The position numbers and the translations under genes are program-made. Below the pieces are notes generated by a model. It did no database searches. It saw only the letters and a list, made by a program, of their open reading frames with translations, and was not told where the DNA came from. From Gorsachius magnificus (taxonomy: Eukaryota > Chordata > Aves > Pelecaniformes > Ardeidae): 64,000 nt of DNA. The DNA is taken from positions 38,145,507 through 38,209,506 of the forward strand of contig CM067086.1 in the NCBI GenBank assembly GCA_034008185.1. Direction: 5' to 3'. This document shows positions 24,169 to 36,783 of this stretch, one piece after another; positions within the stretch are counted from its first letter, which is position 1; each line of letters starts with the position of its first letter.

Positions 24169-27100
24169 TCATACAGTCATACATTCCTTGCTCATGATAT
24201 AGAAATCTAAAATACCCAGATAGATGGGAACTACAGCATGCTTTAGGCAGGTGACTACTGTGGATCGGTATCCTAGACTATGTGGTTAATATGAGTTAAT
24301 GACCACAGGACCCATTCTGTTGACTTTCATTAAAGTTGTGTTGGGCTACATGAAAAATCCAATGTGAGAACCCAATATTAGATAACACCAAACATCTTAG
24401 TCCTGTCTGCACGGAAGTGTGGACTTGCGGTAAAGAGGTCAGTCGGTCAGTCACGTGTGAAACTATGACTCCCCTATTTATTACTGTGAATAAGCACTCA
24501 CAAAACTAAATCTCCTAGGGATCTAGCCCGGAGTTTATTGATATGAGATGCCAGGTATGAAGATGTTTTGATTAAAGATGAAGATAGACAAAGGGCATTG
24601 TATTGTTAGCTTATGTAATAATATAGTAAGATATCGATTACTTTCAGAGATCTCTGGCTACCTTTTAAATATTCTGTTAAAACCTAGCTGAATGCTTGTT
24701 TTAATCACTTCACAATACAACATAGTCCCTGTCCCTAACTGTTTCCAAGTAAATATATGTCAGGTATATCTATTTAATAAAAAGGTCAGATGATAAAGCA
24801 GTAAGGAGGAAATATGTGAGAAAAAAATTAACATCATGCAAGATTTATTACCAGATCTCTGTTCATTTTACTTTCCATAACAAATTTGCATGCATGAGGG
24901 AAACAAGAGGGGGAGGAAAATAAAACCATGAGTAAGCAGGAGCAGAGGGAGAGCTAGGAATAGTATAGGTCAAGAAAAATGACAAAGATTCCAATTACTG
25001 TTATTAGTAGTGTCACTAATAACCCACTGCAGCCATGGAATCTTAAAATGTTTCCATCTCCCATGACAAGGAACTGGAAAAGCTGCTTTTATTTTCTAAA
25101 TTACGTGACCAAAACCTGTCATCTGTTGTTGTCTTTATACAAAGATATATAGCCAATCTGTAAAACAATTTACACTTTAAAAAATTATATTGTATTACCT
25201 CTGATTCAATTTTAAAGCACAATATGTGCTTTCCTATATATTGTGTTGTTTTAAGGAACTTCAAAGTACATGATTAAAGGACAGGCTATGCTATAACACT
25301 TGGTAGCAATTTAGTGTTTATTCTGACGGGTGTGTTCAGGGGTTCTCTCCACTCAGGGATCAGTAATACAAGACCATGCAGAGTTTCCAGAACAGTAGCA
25401 AAAAAAAAAAAAAAAAGGAACATAAAAGCAAATATACCCATGAGGAATTACTTAGATCCATAAAGTTACATCTCTTAACTTTAAAAATCTTCAAGGCTTT
25501 GGAGCATTTTTCAGTTTTCTTTCATGTTACAATAAGACCTGAGACATTAGAGTGTAGTTTTAATTTTAAGCCTTTAAGAAAGTGAACACCTATATTGGTA
25601 CATGCATCAGCTATCCCTTTCAATAGCTACAAGCAATCTGCTTTTAAAAAACACTGTAGCCTTCACAAAGAAAAGAAACAAGAACAGAGGTGACATTTCA
25701 TATCATATTTTCTCACTGAGTTGTTGTGTGACCTTTGGAGTGGAAGGTTCCTAACTTTCTTGAACCTCTGCTTACTTTCCTTCACACTGAAAAATATAAA
25801 ATCCCTGCAACAGCTGGACTTGATCCCATGAAATTAATTTAATGAAATTATTCTCTTGCTTAAAGATAAACATACACTAAAAACATATAAGGATTGAGGC
25901 ATATGAATGTTGTAGGGTGAAGCCATAAAGAAATGCAGAACATTCCATAGGAAATTTTTACTAATAGGTGGTATTAGTAATGAGTCTGAAGTAAAACTAA
26001 ATGTATCATCCCTACTCCACAACGTTGCACAAAAGCACTTGTGAAACAAATGTTTCAGAGGGAACAGCTCTGAGTAGCTTCAGTTTACTCAGCCTTGCAC
26101 AATTTTGGCAGATAAAGCACCTCGAGCAGCTAGGGACCACTTAGCTTTCATATGCAACAAGCATAACCTCAAGCTTCCTTAGAAAACCTTACCTAAATAT
26201 ATAACCTTGAATATTTTACACCATAAAACATTCCTGTAGCTGTCTATGCACAGCTACATCATTTATTTGTAATTTACCATTTAGTATTATTTTCAAGTTT
26301 TGAAATCAGGGGAATGTACATATCATCAGTAGGAAAAAAAAAAATCCTGGTTAATTCAACACTCTTACCCATTCTTTTGATAATTGCTCTTTAATCACAT
26401 TTTGTCAAAGCAAATTAACTATTCAAAAGTTTTTGAAAGTCACAAATACTTTTTCTAGATACTGTGCTGAAATAACTGTGACAAATTATAAAACTTTGGT
26501 AAGTTTCAGTTTAAGCCCATTTCCTGAATTAGGTTAAAAATGAGAGATTTTTTAAACACATTTGTTTGCACTCCTGCACAAGATTTGTAGTGCTTCTGAG
26601 ATTTCCATGCCCTTGATGTCTTTGGAAAAAAAAAAAAAAGTTAAAACACTTGCAAAATCCTTTTCACCTGTGGATAACCATCAGAAATACAACATAAGTA
26701 GTTGTTTGCAAAGGTATGGAAAGATAGAGACCTAGCACTAACAGTGTACCATGATTACTACTAATAAACTTTTTATTCTGATCCTGTAAGTTACCTGTCA
26801 CAAATTTAAAAAGGACCTCAAGTAACAGGTCTGTCATACTGCAATTATTTTCCCACCAAATAATCAGCTTGGTCTTTCTTTTCTTTCTTTTTTTTTTTTT
26901 TCTTTTTTCCAGCTGGACCTTGATTCTCATTTTGGAATACTTTTGAAAATGGAGCACACAAGTAAAAAAAAAGAAGCCTTTGTTTACTTGGATGAGCAGA
27001 CTTAGACAAATATTAATAAATTAGGGCAATTTAGAGAAATGTTAAGTTAATTAACTAACTAACTTAGCTAACCTTATTACTAACTTCAGGTCTCCCTTTG

Positions 27101-30100
27101 TAAATCAAAACTTTCTTCTACTTGGCAAGGAAAACACATAGTTAAACCATAGTTCCAGGACATGCGGTTTAACTACATTTTAATAAGATTATTCACTACT
27201 ACTTGCCAACATGAGTAAGATTTTCACAATCTGATCCAATGCAAATAAAATATAGTTGGGGCCTAAGTGGAAAAAACGTTCACAGACAATCTCATCAACT
27301 GTCTGCACATCAATGGAAATAACATGCTGGTAAAATTCTAGATTTTTTTTTACTTTTTTTTTTTTGAGAGTACGCAGTGATTCACTAGATAGCAAAAGCC
27401 ACTAGGTGGCATTTGTGATTTATTAGGCTGGAAGCAATGGTTTATAAAGATTTCATCTAATCCTTGGTTTCAAGAGAACAAGACATTTAACATTCCAAGA
27501 CATTTAATTCAAGAAAACCCCTCCATAATTAGATAAATGCATAGAATTTTCACTTCTGCTCTATCATTTGGAGAGCCAGTTTCTGAAGTTTCCATTCAAA
27601 TCCTAGACATTCTCAGGCATGTATTCCCTGACCCCACAGCACCAGCTTACATAAGTAATTACTTGTCTACAATTAAGCTGTAAATAATGCAATCACTCCA
27701 TTCTTGTCCTGTCACTCTAGTCCCAACCACAACAAATAGGGCTAATCACATACTTAGTCAAGTGTGTAATTATTCACAGTTAAACTTCTGTCACTTTCAC
27801 CCTGTTTGGAAACAGTAGAACACAACCTGTAATTAGCAAACGTTGCTGCAGGCACTTTCACTTGGAAATACACCACGGATTCAGCACCTATGTGAGCAAA
27901 GAGCTAAACCCTTTGATCTAGGATCCTGGCATGGTTTCTTCTCCTTGGGCTATTCTATTATCAGCCCTCAATAAGGCAGAGAGATCAATGAATTATTATT
28001 AAGTCAAATAAGGCTACTGAAAATCACTTGTGTCCCCTTTGTCAGACTTTGTGTGCACTTATACCATGCTTATATGCATGCATATGTATACCAATGTATA
28101 TGTATCCATGTGTGTCTGCAGATGTATGAATCGATCGTTCATACACCTGATTTGGATTTTCATTGAAATGTCGGTAAAAATTTTGGTATTCACAAAGTAG
28201 ATTGATAGATATAGGTCTGGAGCTGTCATTTCTTTTATATGATGTTTCCTTGGTTAGAATCTGAGACTGTGAAAAAAGATCTTCCTTGCTTGAAATGCAG
28301 CCTTTCAAAGCATTATATTCGGCAAAACACAATTATACTAGCAGGTACAGAAATAACTGTATGTAGATGTGCCACTAAGGAGACTAGTCATAAAGCAAAT
28401 GCCTTTAAGTCATGCTCCAGTTTATTGTCCTGAAATCTTCCAACTCAAATCATTGTCTCATAATAAATTGAGCGCATCACACATGTAACATTAAACCGTG
28501 CATGCCCTCATTTCATACTGAGTCAGGTTCTGTCACATGTACTCAGCTTGAGCTATTCCTTGCTCAGTCCCAAGGGCTGGTAAAGAACTACTCAGCCTGA
28601 ACAAGGAGGCAGAATTTGTCCCATGGAGAAGATTGGAAAATTAGAAAGAACTCATTTGCCACCTGCCCTTAGCAGTAATTTCAGAAGCAGATGGAATATG
28701 AGATTAAAACCAGGACCTGTTTGGGTTTGGGCTTGTTTTGTTCTTTTTTTCTGGCAAATAAACAGATCATTTAGAAGAAAGGCTGAGTAAGAACAAGCAC
28801 AGAAAATAATAGAACACTTGTTTTCAGCTAACCCTTCCTTCCCCTGTCCTGTTCCTGGCTTTGTCTTCAACATGGCTATGGCTCATTTTGTAAATGTTCC
28901 CTTGAACCAAAGCTGTGTTACACCCAGAAATCAAAGTGGGTTGACAAAAGATAACACAGATTGTAAATAAGCTTTCTTTGTGGGAAGACACTGGCTTTGA
29001 AATTCTTCATTAAATCCTTCAACAGATGCGGTGGCCAGTATCAGAGGTGAAATAGCTCCTGGCTTGAGATCCTGTATATTTGGAGTTCAGCAGGTGTTTT
29101 TACTGGTACATGTTAGTGTAAGGAGGGGAAGGGATTAACTAGAATATGTTTCAGTAGGCACTGAATGCAATGAACAAAGAGAGTCAGAAAAATAAGCTAT
29201 CAACCTACTTTTGGGATGTGAATAGTCAGAATCGTGTGCTATGAATCTGGAAATCATGAAAGTCAATTATTCAGTGTGCCTACTGGTCAATCTGCAGAAA
29301 GGAAAAGGCTGAGGATTACTGCCTAGTCCTTAATGGTGTCTGGCAAACAGGTTTTAACTCATGGATTTCAGCGAAATGCCTGAGTATCCAATTGCCATGG
29401 AAACAGTCATACTGGGTGGACTCTGTGGTACTTAGCTAGTTAGTTAGTTAGTTAGTTGCTGTTGAATTACAGTGATATAAAATTGCCATAGTCTCAAGAT
29501 ACTTTTTGAAATAGCGGTAGCTGCTTCCCAGTATAATGACTCACTTGAACAGTCTATATCAGCCAGAACAAAATGCTCAGTAAATGTTTCCAAGTTGACA
29601 GATATTCTGTTAGGGACCTATTATTTGCTGTCAATATGATGCAGGGAGGATGCAGACATGCTGGCCTTTGTTTACTTTTTTAGCTGCCTGCTAAGACCAT
29701 GTCCTTTTGCTGCTGATGATATACATGTGTTGAACATTTGTTTGAACTGTCTTCCCACCACTGATAAACACAACCCTCCAGATTACATTATGCAAATGAG
29801 TTGCAAGGCAAATAAAATAGAATTTCATATTTTCCTACCTAGCAATGCTTCCCACAGCTTTGTATTTATGACACTTTAGAAAATATGTAATCCTTGGAGG
29901 AAAGTGAGCAATTCATATAGTTATTGCAAATAATTCTTCCACAACACTAGAAAATCTGTCAAACTGTCATTGCGAGCTGCCACCTGAGAAGCTGCCCTTC
30001 AGAGTCTTAATTTCCCTTTCCTTCCCCCTCACACCCCACTAAGATTATTTACAAGACTCTGGCAACTACATCAGAAATCAGCCCTTGTCAGATTACTCAA

Positions 30101-32845
30101 GATCTGTAAACTGCATGAGAGGAGTGGGCTACAAGATATGCTAATAAGGACTTGGATTGATCAGTAATAAACCTACCCAGTTTCTTGTTATCATTTGAGG
30201 GTAGTATATACCTCATCTCTCCTTCTTGGGCAATAAAGGATTTGCCTGCACACTAATTTTGTTTCCCAGTTAAGCCAGCTGCTGATTCCGTTCCCTTTCC
30301 ACAGTATATTAAACATGTCCTTGTGTCACCAGCAAGAATGGGAAATAAAGTGTGTTTAGGATTTTTTTTACTTTCTTATTCAGTATTCTGAATACAAATT
30401 ATTCACTATTCTGAATAGAAACCAGAAGTATGTCTGAGCCGCAATAAGTTATCAGGGCTGCAAAATATGTCATAAAAATAAATTGTATTAACTAGCTTTT
30501 TATTCTCCTTAGTTACGTGTTTCATGGAGAAAGTGGTAACAAGCCTTTGTTCACATCTCATTAAAAAATTTTGCTTCCCTTTTGTTCACTGAAATGTGAG
30601 GGTTTGGACCCCTGAAGCTCAAAGTTATATTTGGTTTGCTTACAAATCTACATTATTTCTCTGTTTAAAAGCATGGGAAACTGAACTAATGACATCATTA
30701 TTGTTGCAATCCATCACACTGGAAACCAAGTCTAAGAAAATCACCACTGTAGGCTACAAGCAATATGTGAATGGCTCAACAATGTAAATGTTACACTTCT
30801 TCCAAATCCACAGAGATTTGGAGTGACTTGTTAGAAGCTGTCATGAATTACAGAACTTATTTCTAAATCCAGAAAGCTGTCACAATATTTGAGTTTTTCT
30901 GCTATAAAGTTTCCTATCTTAAAAACTCCAAAACCACAGATATAATATATGTCAAAAGATAAGTCTTAATCTGACTGCTGGTTTTTTAGCCTTGAATTTA
31001 TTGAAAGAATTTACATATGATCCAGAATACGGATGATATGGATGGTCCTCCACAGCTGAAGCCAGAAATATTGGATACAGTTTCAGGATTATGGAAATAA
31101 ATCATACAATGTGATTAAGCTGAAAATTTGGAAATCCCTAGCACAGCTGGACTTACTGAATAGCATTTCAAGGTGAAGTGAAAATGTTAACTCACTTTAA
31201 TGACCTGAAAGCTTTTTGCCTTTTTGTCAGTAAGGGGAAGAACATATTCTACATCTTATCTGTTGCTCTTCATTTCTAGGAATGATGAGACAACCAGTCA
31301 TTAGTCACTTGGAGCTGGGTAAGGTAAATCAGGCACTACTAAACATCCACACAGGGACGTGGTTTACAAGGGTTTGGGACTCACACCTTTGCATTTCTGC
31401 CTAACGGTTTGGTTGAAAAGTAGTTCAAATTACTTCAGCACATCTACCTAAAAAATAAGATGCTTTTGCATGGAAGTAAGGATTTCAGAAATGACTTCAG
31501 AATCTCAAGTGTTGGTCAGCCTAAAGTGATCACTAGAAGACAGGGTGGGGGGTGGGGGGGTGGCGGAATACAGGCAGAGAGAAGGCGGCAGCAATACCTA
31601 AGCAATTAAATAATTATAAAAACATTCTTTAAAGAACTCTGTCAGGGTAGGCTCTAAAGCATTAAGATTTTTCTTACATAACAGTTTCTGCATAATTCTG
31701 GAAAAAGGAAAAATGGCAACTCATCAATTTTAAACAAAAAAGGGCAGATTTGTTAGGGTTTTTAACGATGTTTCTCTGAAGTTCTTATTGATTGTCACTG
31801 CTGAAATAATATAACAGCATATGTGAGGACACATCTATATGTTTCCCACGGCAAAGGACTATATATTTCCTATACCATATATACATGCAGTGAATGTATC
31901 ACTTATTAAAGTTGAACAAATAAAGTATTCATAGATTTATGTTATTTTATTGTACAATTTATGGCTGGCATGCAAACTATCAGTTCTTTCTGCTTTTCAT
32001 TTTTGTACAGTTATTCATTTAAATAGGCTCTCCTGAAATGCAGAAGAAATTAAATGTTCTATCCACATTCACACTAAATGAATTCATTCTGATTAATGTT
32101 ACTCAAATGAATACAAAAGGAATTAATCATCATTAGAAAGATATTGAAATGTTTTACCCTGACTTTTTAAGCTTTAATGTACTTCTAGGTTGCATGACAT
32201 TAGATATGAACCCACAGCTAAACCCCTAGATGCAAGGATTTGGGGAGTGTTGGGAGGAGTCTACATCTGAAACTAGACTGGGAATTGTGTTCCCATCTCT
32301 CTTTGAAAGTGATACTTACTATGCATGCTCTTTTGAGTTCTTAATTTGTTTTTAATTGGTTTATGTTTTCTAGTAGCTTTTAGCCACTCCCTTGAGTCAG
32401 AGGGCAGAAAGGAGCTATATATCTGCATAAGCATGCTTGGATATATATAAACAGGTTTCAACAAAGCATTACAATACAGAGGTTACACAGTCATGAAGAG
32501 AAGAGGGTTGTTAGAGGAGATGTGGATAATGTGTGTTTCTTTGACTTATTCTTCCCTCCATAAGTAAAATACAGAAACTGAACAGTAATATTTCATAAAG
32601 TGTCTCCACAGGTTTTCTTTCCAGTGATCAATGCAAGTTGAAGTTATTTCCTAAATTCTTAGCTGAGGTATCTTTGCCGCTCATAGGATAGTCAGAAATA
32701 AGTTTCTAACAATTTAAATATTTGTAGAATTGGTTTCATAATAAATTACACACAGTTCTGCACTTATTTCCTTCTGATTTTTTTTCATTGCTACCCGCCT
32801 GCTATTCTCTGACATCTCAGTATTAGAAAATGTTGTGGACTGCTG
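24169..32845. other. Unique AT-rich non-coding sequence
   Basis: About 8.7 kb with no recognisable gene. Short simple runs include A17 at 25400-25416 and five TAGT-type units at 29437-29457. A G-rich patch lies at 31543-31564 and a CpG-retaining patch at 24412-24457 (findings). ORFs are all under 100 codons and lack recognisable domains. Confidence 0.5.
31543..31564 (+). repeat. G-rich low-complexity tract, possible G-quadruplex
   Basis: Runs of 3, 6 and 7 G separated by single T bases, then GG. Four runs of at least three G can be drawn if one G of the longest run acts as a loop. No gene start is visible nearby. Confidence 0.5.
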
Positions 32846-33195
32846 AAATCATAAAATCACAGTACCACAGAATAAGGCTGGGAGGGACCTTAGTAGGTCC
32901 TGCCAAAGCTAGGCCAGCCATGAGGTCATACCAAGTAGCTTAGCACTTTATCCAGTTGGATCTTGAGAACCTTCAAGGCTGGACACTTCACAATCTCTGT
33001 GGGCAAACTGCAGCACTGTTTGACTGTCCTGACGGTGAAAATGGTTTTCCTTACATCCACTTGTCCCCCCACCATAAACCACTGTGAAGAGACTGACTCA
33101 GACTTCTTGATAACCTCCTTGTAGGTGTTGTCAAGCTGCTGTGAGGTGCCACCTGACACCTTCCCTTCTCTAGGCTGAACCAACCAATCAAGCTT
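32846..33195 (-). mobile_element. Older CR1 LINE 3' end
   Basis: The minus-strand open frame 32926-33183 reads as the extreme C-terminus of CR1 ORF2 (VDVRKTIFTVRTVKQ, LKVLKIQLDKVLS) with a natural-looking stop. A short 3' UTR and degenerate tail units (ATCATAAAATCACAG) follow at the low-coordinate end. It is more diverged than the other copies: the conserved W of the HWN-type motif and several flanking residues are gone. It is 5'-truncated near 33195. Confidence 0.85.
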
Positions 33196-35278
33196 TCACC
33201 AATTTACCCTTCCTCAGTTACTGTTCTTGACCATTAAATTTTCTGGCTTCAGGAAAATTGGATGAACGTCTCCAAGCACGGATTCCATTCCAGAGAATAA
33301 AGACAATTTGTGGCTGAGTTTGAACCTGTGCAGTAGTTTGCCTAGTCCTTCTCTGCTGATATTCTCATCTAGATTGAGTTATCTCTAAACAGCAAAGCAC
33401 AGACTTTTATAAACAAACAACAGAGAAGTCACTGCTTATGCACCACCATATTTCTGAACACACAAAAAGACCGTTCCTTCTTTCATAAGCACTGTTGAAA
33501 GAAAAAAGAATAGCCATTGGTAGATATGTGTGGGCAGAGGCTGCAATGACCATTGCAACATACACGTGAGAGGGAAAGGCCGTGTCAGACAGAGGCTTTA
33601 ATGGACCATTTAATGGACTGTTTGGCTGCCCATCTTACGAAGATAATCTTTCCATCTGTTCATATCCAGTTCAAGTTTCCTGGAAGGGAATGTGTAAATC
33701 CGTCCTACCAGAAAGGATCAGTCTTTGGATTCTAAGCTCCAGTAAAAGAGTTAATACCTTGACCCCAGATTCAGAGTTTTGCTCTAGTTCTTCAGTTCAT
33801 GAACTAGAATTCTACTGTGACTTAGAATTCTCTGATAGAATTCAGAATCAAGTTAAAAAGATGAGGTAAAGTTGTCACTTCATAATGATGAAAGTGGAAT
33901 AACTAAAAAGAATAACTGTCATATGATCATAAGAAAATTGAGGAAGATTCTCCAGCATTTTCAGTAAACTGTTGCTTATTTTGGAAGCAAGATGAAGAGG
34001 AGAGCAGTAGTACTAGCAAAACTGAAATTTCTCTCTATGATCTGATCTGTGATAATTGTTCTGCATGTAAATAGTCACAATAGTGACATCACGCTAGGTT
34101 TGTGCATTGCATACATAATTTAAATGAGGACCTCTGATCTGCTAGGCCTTGCTTACTCACAACAAAATAAGAAGTGAGAGTACTGCTTTGAACTTCAGTT
34201 CTAGTATCTTCTTAAACGTTTTGGCATATAAGAATGTCCCAAGAACCAGATGATGCCTTCAACATGTGATCTGCTCTGTGTAACACCATCATCATGAGGA
34301 ACAGTTGAATACCGATTTGACTGCAGCTTTGCTGAAAGGTTTATAGCACAGTAAGTGGTAATCACATTAGCTGCCTTTATCACTTGGACTGTACATTACA
34401 TTAACATAATACAATTTTATAGCTTTAAGAAATATTAAATAGAAATGAAGGCAAGCAGCGCTTCACTAATGGATTTACAACATCTCTTATCCCTGCTCAG
34501 CTACAATGTCTATAATCAGAGAAAGTATTATTTGCACTTCTTTAGAAAGAGCTGTTCATTTCAAGCATCATGTTATGCTGCTAAATATTTATCATGTAAT
34601 CAGTTTGTTGAGAGATGCAGAATCTGCTTTTGTCCTTAATCCTGATTTTAAATTCTTATAATTTTTTTTCTCATATATATCCATAACAGAGAGACACATG
34701 CATACACACACACTTCTTCTGTAAGAGATTAAGAGATGGAAAAGTCTCTTTACTATGAGCATACCACTGAAATTCAGTATAAGATGAATAACTAATTTGC
34801 CTTAGGTCTTTTAAAAATCTCTGATTTTCCTCTAGGTATCTGAACTAGCTTTGGTTTGTCTGGCTGGTAAAATCAATAAATTAAATAAACAGCAAAAGGA
34901 ATCTAATTAATCGTCTTCTCACCCAAATCATCTCCCTGAAGTAAGGGAAAAGAACACTGCAAACAAAAACAACTGTTCCTATTCTAAAGGGAGTTTGAAT
35001 GAGTAATATTAAAAGCATATTTTCCTTGTTTCCACACTCTGACAGAAGCATGAAACTTGAAAATAAGAACCAGAGGCATTATTGAAAAATTCCTCATATA
35101 CTTAATCCTTTATTCAATATAATTTTTTTGTCAGTCCCAGTAGAAATAATTACTACTACTATCCAGACTCTGAAATTGCTTTGTGCAAACAGTTCATAAG
35201 AAGACTTATATCTCATGTCATTGTTCTTGAGTAGTCCACTATTTGTTTCAGAACTATCAGTGTTCCTAAAACTTCATT
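33196..35278. other. Unique AT-rich non-coding sequence
   Basis: No recognisable gene. Two overlapping ORFs at 33553-33869 (60 and 95 codons, plus strand, different frames) have no recognisable domains. Confidence 0.5.
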
Positions 35279-36703
35279 TTGATGAGCCCTGACACCATCC
35301 ACCTGAGGGTGTTGAGATTGCTGGCTGATGTCATTGTGAGGCCACTCTCTATAAGCTTCGAGAAGTCGTGGAGATGGGGGGATGTCCCAGAGGACTGGAG
35401 GAAGGCAAGTGTTACCCCTATCTACAAGAAGGGCTCGAGGGAACATCCAGGTAATGATAACCCCATTAGTCCTACTTCAGTCCCTGTGAAGGTTATGGAA
35501 CAAATCCTCCTGGGGGCCATCACAAGTCAAATGAAGCACATTATTGGGAAAAGCCAACATGGCTTCACTAAGGGCAGATCATGCCTGACAAACCTGGTGG
35601 CCTTCTATGACAAAGTGACCTGCTTGGTTGACAAGGGGCAAGCGGTGGACATTGTCTACCTGGACTTCTCCAAGGTGTTCGACACAGTTCCCCATGGCAC
35701 CCTCCTGGAGAAACTGATGCGTTATGGCCTGGACAAGCGGTCTGTTCAGTGGGTGGGGAATTGGCTGGCCGGACACACCCAAAAGGTGGTGGTAAATAGC
35801 TCCTTTTCAAAGTGGCAACCTGTCACAAGTGGGGTCCTCCAGGGATGGATTTTGGGCCCAATGCTATTCGATGTCTTCATAAGTGATCTGGATGACGGGA
35901 TCAAGTGTACCCTGATGAAGTTTGCAAATGACACCAAATTGAGTTGGGAAGTAGACACTCTGGAAGGGAAAGCCACCCTGCAGGAAGATCTGGATAGGCT
36001 GGAAGAGTGGGCTAACAAGAACCTTATGAAGTTCAACATGGACAAGTGTAAGGTCTTACACCTGGGAAAACATAATCCAGGTGTACAGCACAGACTGGGA
36101 TCCACCTGGCTGGAGAGCAGCTCTGTGGAAAGTGACCTGGGGGTCCTGGTGGACAGCGAACTCAATATGAGGGAACAGTGTGCTGCTGTGGCTGAGAAGG
36201 CCAATAGGATGCTGGGTTGCATCAAAAAGGGCATCACCAACAGGGATAAAGAAGTCATTATCCCACTCTACTCAGTGCTTGTCAGGCCACACCTGGAATA
36301 CTGCATACAGTTCTGGTCCCCGCTATACAAATAAGATGTGGACAGCCTGGAGAGGGTCTCGAGAAGGGCCACCAAGATGATCAAAGGACTGGGAAGCCTG
36401 CCATATGAGGAAAGGCTGATAGAACTGTGTTTGTGCAGCCTAGAGAAAAGGAGGCTTAGAGGGGATCTAAAGGGTAGCTACAGAGAAGATGGAGACTCCC
36501 TTTATACAAGGAGTCACATGGAGAGGACAAGGGGGAATGGACACAAGTTGCTCTTGGGGAAATTCTGATTGGACATGAGAGGGAAACTTTTCACAATGAG
36601 AACAGTCAACCATTGGAATAATGTCCCCAGGGGAGTGGTTGACTCCACCACACTGGACACTTTTAAGACTCAACTGGACAGGGTGCTGGGCCATCTTGTC
36701 TAG
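35279..36703 (+). pseudogene. CR1 ORF2 reverse transcriptase, two in-frame stops, mutated catalytic box
   Basis: In the family ORF2 encodes the endonuclease and reverse transcriptase that copy the element by target-primed reverse transcription. Here the reading frame runs from 35279 to the normal C-terminal stop at 36701-36703 without any frameshift. In order it shows [56 protein letters not shown], then the catalytic box, LHLGKHNPG, and the C-terminal ERVSRRATKMIKGL. Two internal stops break it: TAA at 36332-36334 and TGA at 36566-36568, the second probably CGA decayed at a CpG. The catalytic box (35921-35938) reads FANDTK, with the first aspartate replaced by Asn through a G-to-A change. 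A small in-frame deletion follows RRLRGDL near 36470. It cannot be active. Confidence 0.93.
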
Positions 36704-36783
36704 ACTGTTCTCTTACCTAGAAAAGTTGGACTAGATGATCTTTGAGGCCCCTTTCAACCTAGGAATCTATGATTCTATGATTT
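35279..36783 (+). mobile_element. CR1 LINE, 5'-truncated, reverse transcriptase to 3' tail
   Basis: About 1.5 kb of a CR1 element, starting inside ORF2 upstream of the reverse-transcriptase core and ending with ATTCTATG tail units at 36769-36783. The 3' UTR between the ORF2 stop (36701-36703) and the tail is short, as normal for CR1. The coding part is described separately. The copy is 5'-truncated by comparison with the family, in which ORF2 starts with an endonuclease domain. No target-site duplication was found. Confidence 0.95.

Noticed and set aside
29437..29457. TTAG-like repeat resembling telomere sequence
   Set aside because: The unit is TTAG, not the vertebrate telomere repeat TTAGGG; only about five units are present, so it is a plain microsatellite.
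35213..36258. Several minus-strand ORFs of 67-170 codons
   Set aside because: They are antisense readings of the plus-strand CR1 reverse-transcriptase frame.
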